This document shows, one piece after another, positions 59,230 to 64,000 of a stretch of DNA of 64,000 bases. Position numbers and translations under genes: made by a program. The DNA is taken from the NCBI GenBank assembly GCA_036874045.1, contig CM072343.1, positions 16,760,001 to 16,824,000 on the forward strand. Reading direction: 5' to 3'. Under the pieces are notes generated by a model. That model saw nothing but the letters and a program-made list of their open reading frames with translations, did no database searches and was not told the origin of the DNA. This DNA comes from Cymodocea nodosa (taxonomy: Eukaryota > Streptophyta > Magnoliopsida > Alismatales > Cymodoceaceae). Every line of letters begins with the position of its first letter. Positions within the stretch are counted from its first letter, which is position 1.

Positions 59230-61467
59230 TGTATTGCTATTGGAAAACTTATTTTATTTATTTTTATGCTTATATTAATAAATTTTTAGAAGTAAACAAA
59301 CAACTTTTCACACAAATTAGATATTAAGTCTAATTTGTATTTTTAATTATAAGTGCATAGTGTATATTGTATTTGTGTGAAAGTACAGGTTGATCCCACA
59401 AAGATTGAGTAAAAATTGTGTACTATTTTGATTTTTATATTGGAGTTTGTATGTGTTCAGTTAAACATTTTGTTGAATTATAGTTAACTCAATGGACTTA
59501 GTTCGTGGAGTTATGGTTAACTCAATGAACTAACCTCATGAACTTAAGTTAACTCCATGAGCTTACCTTTCTAGTTAAATATTGCTATTTACAAAGGAAT
59601 TTAGCCATTCATTGGGTGGTTCCACAGAATGTAAATAACATCAATTAAGTTTTTTAATGTTAGTTAGTCTAAAATTTGTCATTAAGTAATATTAACATTC
59701 AGATATTTCAAATAGTATCCATTAAGATCTTTAAGTATCTTAGACTAAGCAATTTCAGTAAACGATAAAACTATTTTCTATTTTCTGAATCAAACAAACA
59801 TAAAACATGTACAATACTGACAATGACAACATTAATCACGATATAAAACAAATAATACAATACTTTAATACTAAATGTAAACACAAATAATGAGTTGTTT
59901 TTGGTATTTTTATTTTGATATATTCCTAAAGATGAGCAAAAGCTAAAATGTAAAAATCTCTACCAATAGTAAAAACTTCTATCACTACATGCGACACGAT
60001 TACACCACTGAAAACTTAATCACTTATAATATTGACTCCTCTCCCTATAGAATCACGAACCAAGACTTGTAAGTTGATCTCCTCTTCAGTATATTGACAT
60101 CAACCCAAAATCAAGGCTAAAAGCTTTACAATCTCTTAAGATATGATGTCGATGCTTGGTGAAAATGACTTCCCTTCCTATGACGTGATCACTCCTCACA
60201 GTGGTTGTCAATCACCGTGTTTGGCTCAGAATCGACCAGACATCTAGAAAGTATCATCACAAACCTCCGATGGTTGGTGATTTTGGTGGTGTTGTAGAGT
60301 TTCAGGGAACTTCCAACGCTTACTACAGTTAGCGCAGTTCTCCACCTACACAATACAATTTTTCTCATCTTTTTTTATATTTCTTTCAGTAGTAACTGCT
60401 TCTGCTTAAATGATCGATTGGATTTCCTTCATTCATATCAACGATGGTGATTTCTTCTTCATTCCATGAGTTAATTCTTGCGTGATACATGCAATCGTGA
60501 TTTTCCTTCGAATTTCCTATTTCTGCAACTGCTATAGTGGCATATTAGAAAATAAATGGTCCGTAAAGTTAGTGTAACTCAACGGACTTACTTCATTAAC
60601 TTAACTATACAACACGTACAATAAAGAAATAACTTGTAAGCTTATAGCACTAACACAACGCGTTACCTTAGTGTATATTCTAGTAACTCAACGTATATAG
60701 TTATGCTAACTTAACGAGTTATACATGTGCAACTCACGTGACATAATAAAGCATTTAATTTCAACACATGTATAATTCTAATTTAACAAGTTCAGATATA
60801 CAACTTATAGTTTTTTTTACTCGCTAACTCAACGAGTTCTCACATGATCTTTTTACACCTTTAAACCTGTAACTTAACAAGTTGGCACGTGATTTTTCAA
60901 CAAAAAGAACACTAACTCAACGAGTTGTTACTATGTACCTACACATGATAAAAATATGTGCAAATAAAATAGATCATGCTTAATACTATAAAACCACACT
61001 TAAATCAGGTTTTCAGATCACGACACGTGTCCTCAATAAGTTTTATGATAAAAAGATATTTTAGATACTTGCAAACTTAACTATCCGATACTTAGACACA
61101 TTTCAGATAGTTACTAAATAACTTACCGAAAATCTACTTAAGTCTTGTATTAAGGTTACAACACGTATACTCTAGGAAATAATAAAATATTCTTTAAGCG
61201 TTTAAAACATAACTGTTTAGTACATGAAATATAACTTTCCGAAATAACAAACAATTCAAATACTTAAGAATTTCAAAGCTTGTAACTCATCGATAGTTCA
61301 GAAATGTACTTAATTAACACTAATTCCGTAAAATTATGTAGATTCTTCCATTAAAGCATATAATAGTACAATTATAATATAATGACTTAATTCTCATATG
61401 ATAAGCTAAATATTATGCAATTAATCATCATTTAACCCTTAAAATTATGCACTTTTCATTCTAAACA
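59230..61467 (+). repeat. solo LTR-R (copy H)
   Basis: 2238 bp, TG...CA (TGTATTGCTATTGGAAAAC ... TTTTCATTCTAAACA), with a perfect CCAAC duplication. Contains the GAAAGTACAGGTTGATCCC core near 59383, the hairpin cluster at about 59468-59561, the GGTGTAATCGTGT complement block near 60000 and one ACTATCCGATACTTAG hairpin near 61080. The first ~30 bp differ from copies D and E although the target duplication fixes the end. Confidence 0.9.
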
Positions 61468-61472
61468 CCAAC
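61468..61472. repeat. target site duplication, right
   Basis: CCAAC, matching 59225-59229. Confidence 0.85.
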
Positions 61473-61479
61473 ATTTTAT

Positions 61480-62960
61480 GTATTTTGAAGTCAAATTTTA
61501 TAGATAGTTTATACTTTTATCTAAGAGTATTTAACATTTTTTTATATATTTTAACATCTTATATTTCTTTTAAACTAAAATATAAATTTTGTAAACAATT
61601 TATACTTTTATCTAGGAGTATTTAATACTTATCTTACTTTAGATATTTGTATGTTATATCTAAAGAATTTAAGTTTTTTATTTTAGATATTTATATTTCA
61701 TATCTAAAATATAATAATTTTTTCATTTTAGATGCTATATTTTCTCATCTAAAATATTTTGGTTGTCTTAGATGCCTATAAAAAAAATGTTTAAATTTGT
61801 TATAATCTCTTTCTTTTTAAAAGGTTTAATCTCATTTCAAAGGATTTTTTAATACAACCTAAGATATTTCATTATCTTTTTTTATTTATCATTTCATTAC
61901 TTTGTTTATTTTATATGTTTATTTTTTTATATACTATATATATATTTTTTATTATATATTATTTTTTCTTTATTACTATTTTTCTTCTTTTTTCCTTCTG
62001 ATTGGATCAAAGTATGACTTTGGTATGACCAAAGTTTCTACACTTAAACTTTTTTTTGTTTCTTTTTTTAAAATTTCCAATCAGATTGAAACATAGCTAC
62101 AGTATCACTAAAACTTTTCCTTTTTATTCCTTTTTCCAGAATTCTAGATATTTATATTTTGTATCTAAAATATGTGGTTTTCACTTTAGATATTTATATG
62201 TCATATCCAAGGTACTTTAATTTTTATTTTAGATATTTATATTCATGTCAAAGTTATTTTGATTTTTTTATTCATTTTAGACATTTAAATTTTCTATCTA
62301 AAATACTTTTATCTTCCTTTAGATATTTTATATGTGATACCCAAATTATTTGGTTTGATTTTTTATTTTAAATATCTATATATTATATCTAAAATATTTT
62401 ATATTTAAGTTATTATCTTAAAAATTCTATTTTATGTATTAAATGTTTTAATTTCATTTTGGATGTTATGTTTTAATTCCTTTCCTTAAATATTAGATTC
62501 CATGTCTAAAATGTTTTATTTAATTGTATATATTTATATTCCATATTTAAAATATTAGAATATCATTTTCAAGGCTCGTATTTAGTATCTAAAATGTTTG
62601 ATTTTATTTTTAGATACTTATATTTGATATCTAAAATATTATAACTTTATTTTAGATAATTATAATTTTATATATAAAATATTTTGACTACATTTAGATA
62701 TTTGTATCCTCTATCTAAAATTTTTAATTACACTTTAGATTTTTATAATTGATGCCTTAAAATATTTTAATTTCATTTTAGATATTTGTACCTCATATCC
62801 AAAATGTATAATTTTATCTTAGATATTCACATTCCTTAGCTAGAGCATCTTATTTTTTATATTTAATGACATTATATATATATATTCTTATATATCTCTT
62901 TTTTTATTTTTGGTATTTATATTTGACACCATATACAAAATGTTTAATTAACTTTTCCTC
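61480..62960. repeat. satellite of TTTAGATA...TATCTAAA palindromes
   Basis: At least 20 diverged units with core TTTTAGATATTTATATTT-N-ATATCTAAAATATTT, period roughly 50-60 bp. Every unit contains inverted TTTAGATA and TATCTAAA arms. Weaker copies continue to about 63920. Reading frames here are translations of the repeat. A CTTTGGTATGACCAAAG word at about 62018-62034 belongs to the other palindrome family. Confidence 0.82.
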
Positions 62961-64000
62961 ATATTTTAAACATTATATTTCTATATCTAAAATATTTAAT
63001 TTAATTTCTGTTCGGGCATTCGTATCTTATTTTACATCCTATTATATTTTATTATCATCACCCTTTTTTATGTTATTATATATTTCTCCTTTCTCTTTTT
63101 TTAGGACGGTCAGTCCGAAAAACATGTGCACCGGTGCGACCTTATTTTATGCTAGTTCCTTTTTGTTTATTTTATTCCTTTTTTCTTTTTTTCGTGCTTT
63201 CCCCCTTTTTTAAATTTAAATATTATTTAATAGAGACGTTATGCTTTTTAATCTTTGGGATTCAGTTTAAATATTCCAATTTTTCTCCTCCCTTTTCTTC
63301 TTTCTTTTTTAAGGCATTTCACACTTTGTCTTAAATACTTATGTTTTATAAATTTTCTTTTTTTTTAAATATTTGGTTCTATTTAGGTATTATATTTATT
63401 AAAATGTTTTTTATGTTTCTCCTCTTTTTTTAATTTTCATCTCCTTTATTTTATTTATTTACTTAGTTGTTGATTTATTTCTCTTCTTCTTCTTATTTTC
63501 TTCTTTTTTTTAAATAAAAAAAACAAATTGAGACTTCAGTCTGACTAAACATAGGTCAGATTGAAGAAAGAAAAGGATTAAATTTATCTCTTCTCTTTTT
63601 TCTCTTCTTTATATTTTTATTATTTTTTATTTTTTTATGAAAAGTCAGCGTCTAGTCTAATTGAACTGACCTTTTTTAGCATTGAGTCTGACCAAACATG
63701 CACACGGTTAGACTGATTTTTTTTCTTCTTTCATAAGTTTGGTTGAATCTTTGTCTTCTCTCTCTCTTTTTTTTGAATTTAAATTTTTTTAATTACAACT
63801 TATAATTTAACCTAAGATGTTTAATTAATTTTCATTTTAGATCTTTCCATTTTATATTCTAAAACATTTTGATTTTCCCTTTAAATGTTTATATTTCATT
63901 CTAGATATTTATTTATCTTGTTGTTTTATCTTGTCATTATTTTATTTTTATTTATTATTATTATATTTTATTTATTTTGTTTTTTAAGCTTTCCACTTTA
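62961..64000. other. T-rich DNA, no gene seen
   Basis: Long T-rich stretches with a few decayed satellite units (63830-63920) and degenerate TCAGTCTGACTAAAC / GGTCAGATTGAAG words at 63525-63740. No coding signal. Confidence 0.45.

Noticed and set aside
61902..63334. Several Phe/Tyr/Leu-rich frames
   Set aside because: Translations of the T-rich satellite and flanking T-rich DNA.

Overview
The window is plant nuclear DNA, probably from a flowering plant that is not a grass, with a large repeat-rich genome. The evidence is a plant-only DCD-domain gene with four GT-AG introns, a DREB-type AP2/ERF gene, Ty1/copia elements primed by initiator tRNA-Met, LTR nests, a PIF/Harbinger element and very AT-rich intergenic DNA. 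I cannot name the species. Only two genes look like functional host genes: an asparagine-rich DCD protein (NRP-like, minus strand, 9845-11398) and a DREB-subfamily AP2/ERF factor (minus strand, 52351-53073). Both are GC-rich islands with TATA boxes.

Layout. 1-3400: a LINE RNase H scrap, a truncated LTR of a recurrent family (called LTR-R here) and a decayed copia pol with its 3' LTR. 4840-9340: AT-rich repeats, a candidate terminal-inverted-repeat element and segmental duplications. 9845-11480: the NRP-like gene. 13288-15082: a decayed copia gag interrupted by a 631-bp Tourist/Harbinger-type MITE. 15826-29975: a nest at least four deep (LTR-R copy A, split by LTR-R copy B, split by a Sirevirus-like copia, split by a solo LTR-R with a perfect 5-bp target duplication). 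30000-35900: a possible LINE 3' end, a degenerate hairpin minisatellite and an orphan promoter-like GC island. 35935-36421: a retroposon headed by a 119-bp degenerate 5S rRNA sequence, with poly(A) and an 11-bp target duplication. 36440-49610: a tandem array of ~1.1-kb AT-rich units into which a 9.4-kb PIF/Harbinger element has jumped (TTA duplication). That element itself carries a copia tail plus a full LTR-R and a satellite of palindromic CTTCGGT...ACCGAAG motifs. 52351-53073: the DREB gene. 55467-61467: more LTR-R copies, including a second solo LTR with a perfect 5-bp duplication, and two tandem duplications. 61480-64000: a TTTAGATA...TATCTAAA satellite and T-rich DNA.

The recurring theme is self-complementary DNA. 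LTR-R copies carry a conserved cluster of three hairpins near one end, plus hairpin arrays whose sequence and number differ between copies. Three independent satellites in the window are also built from short palindromes. The host genes are not arranged in any pathway; the window is mostly a record of transposon insertions that can be ordered by nesting.
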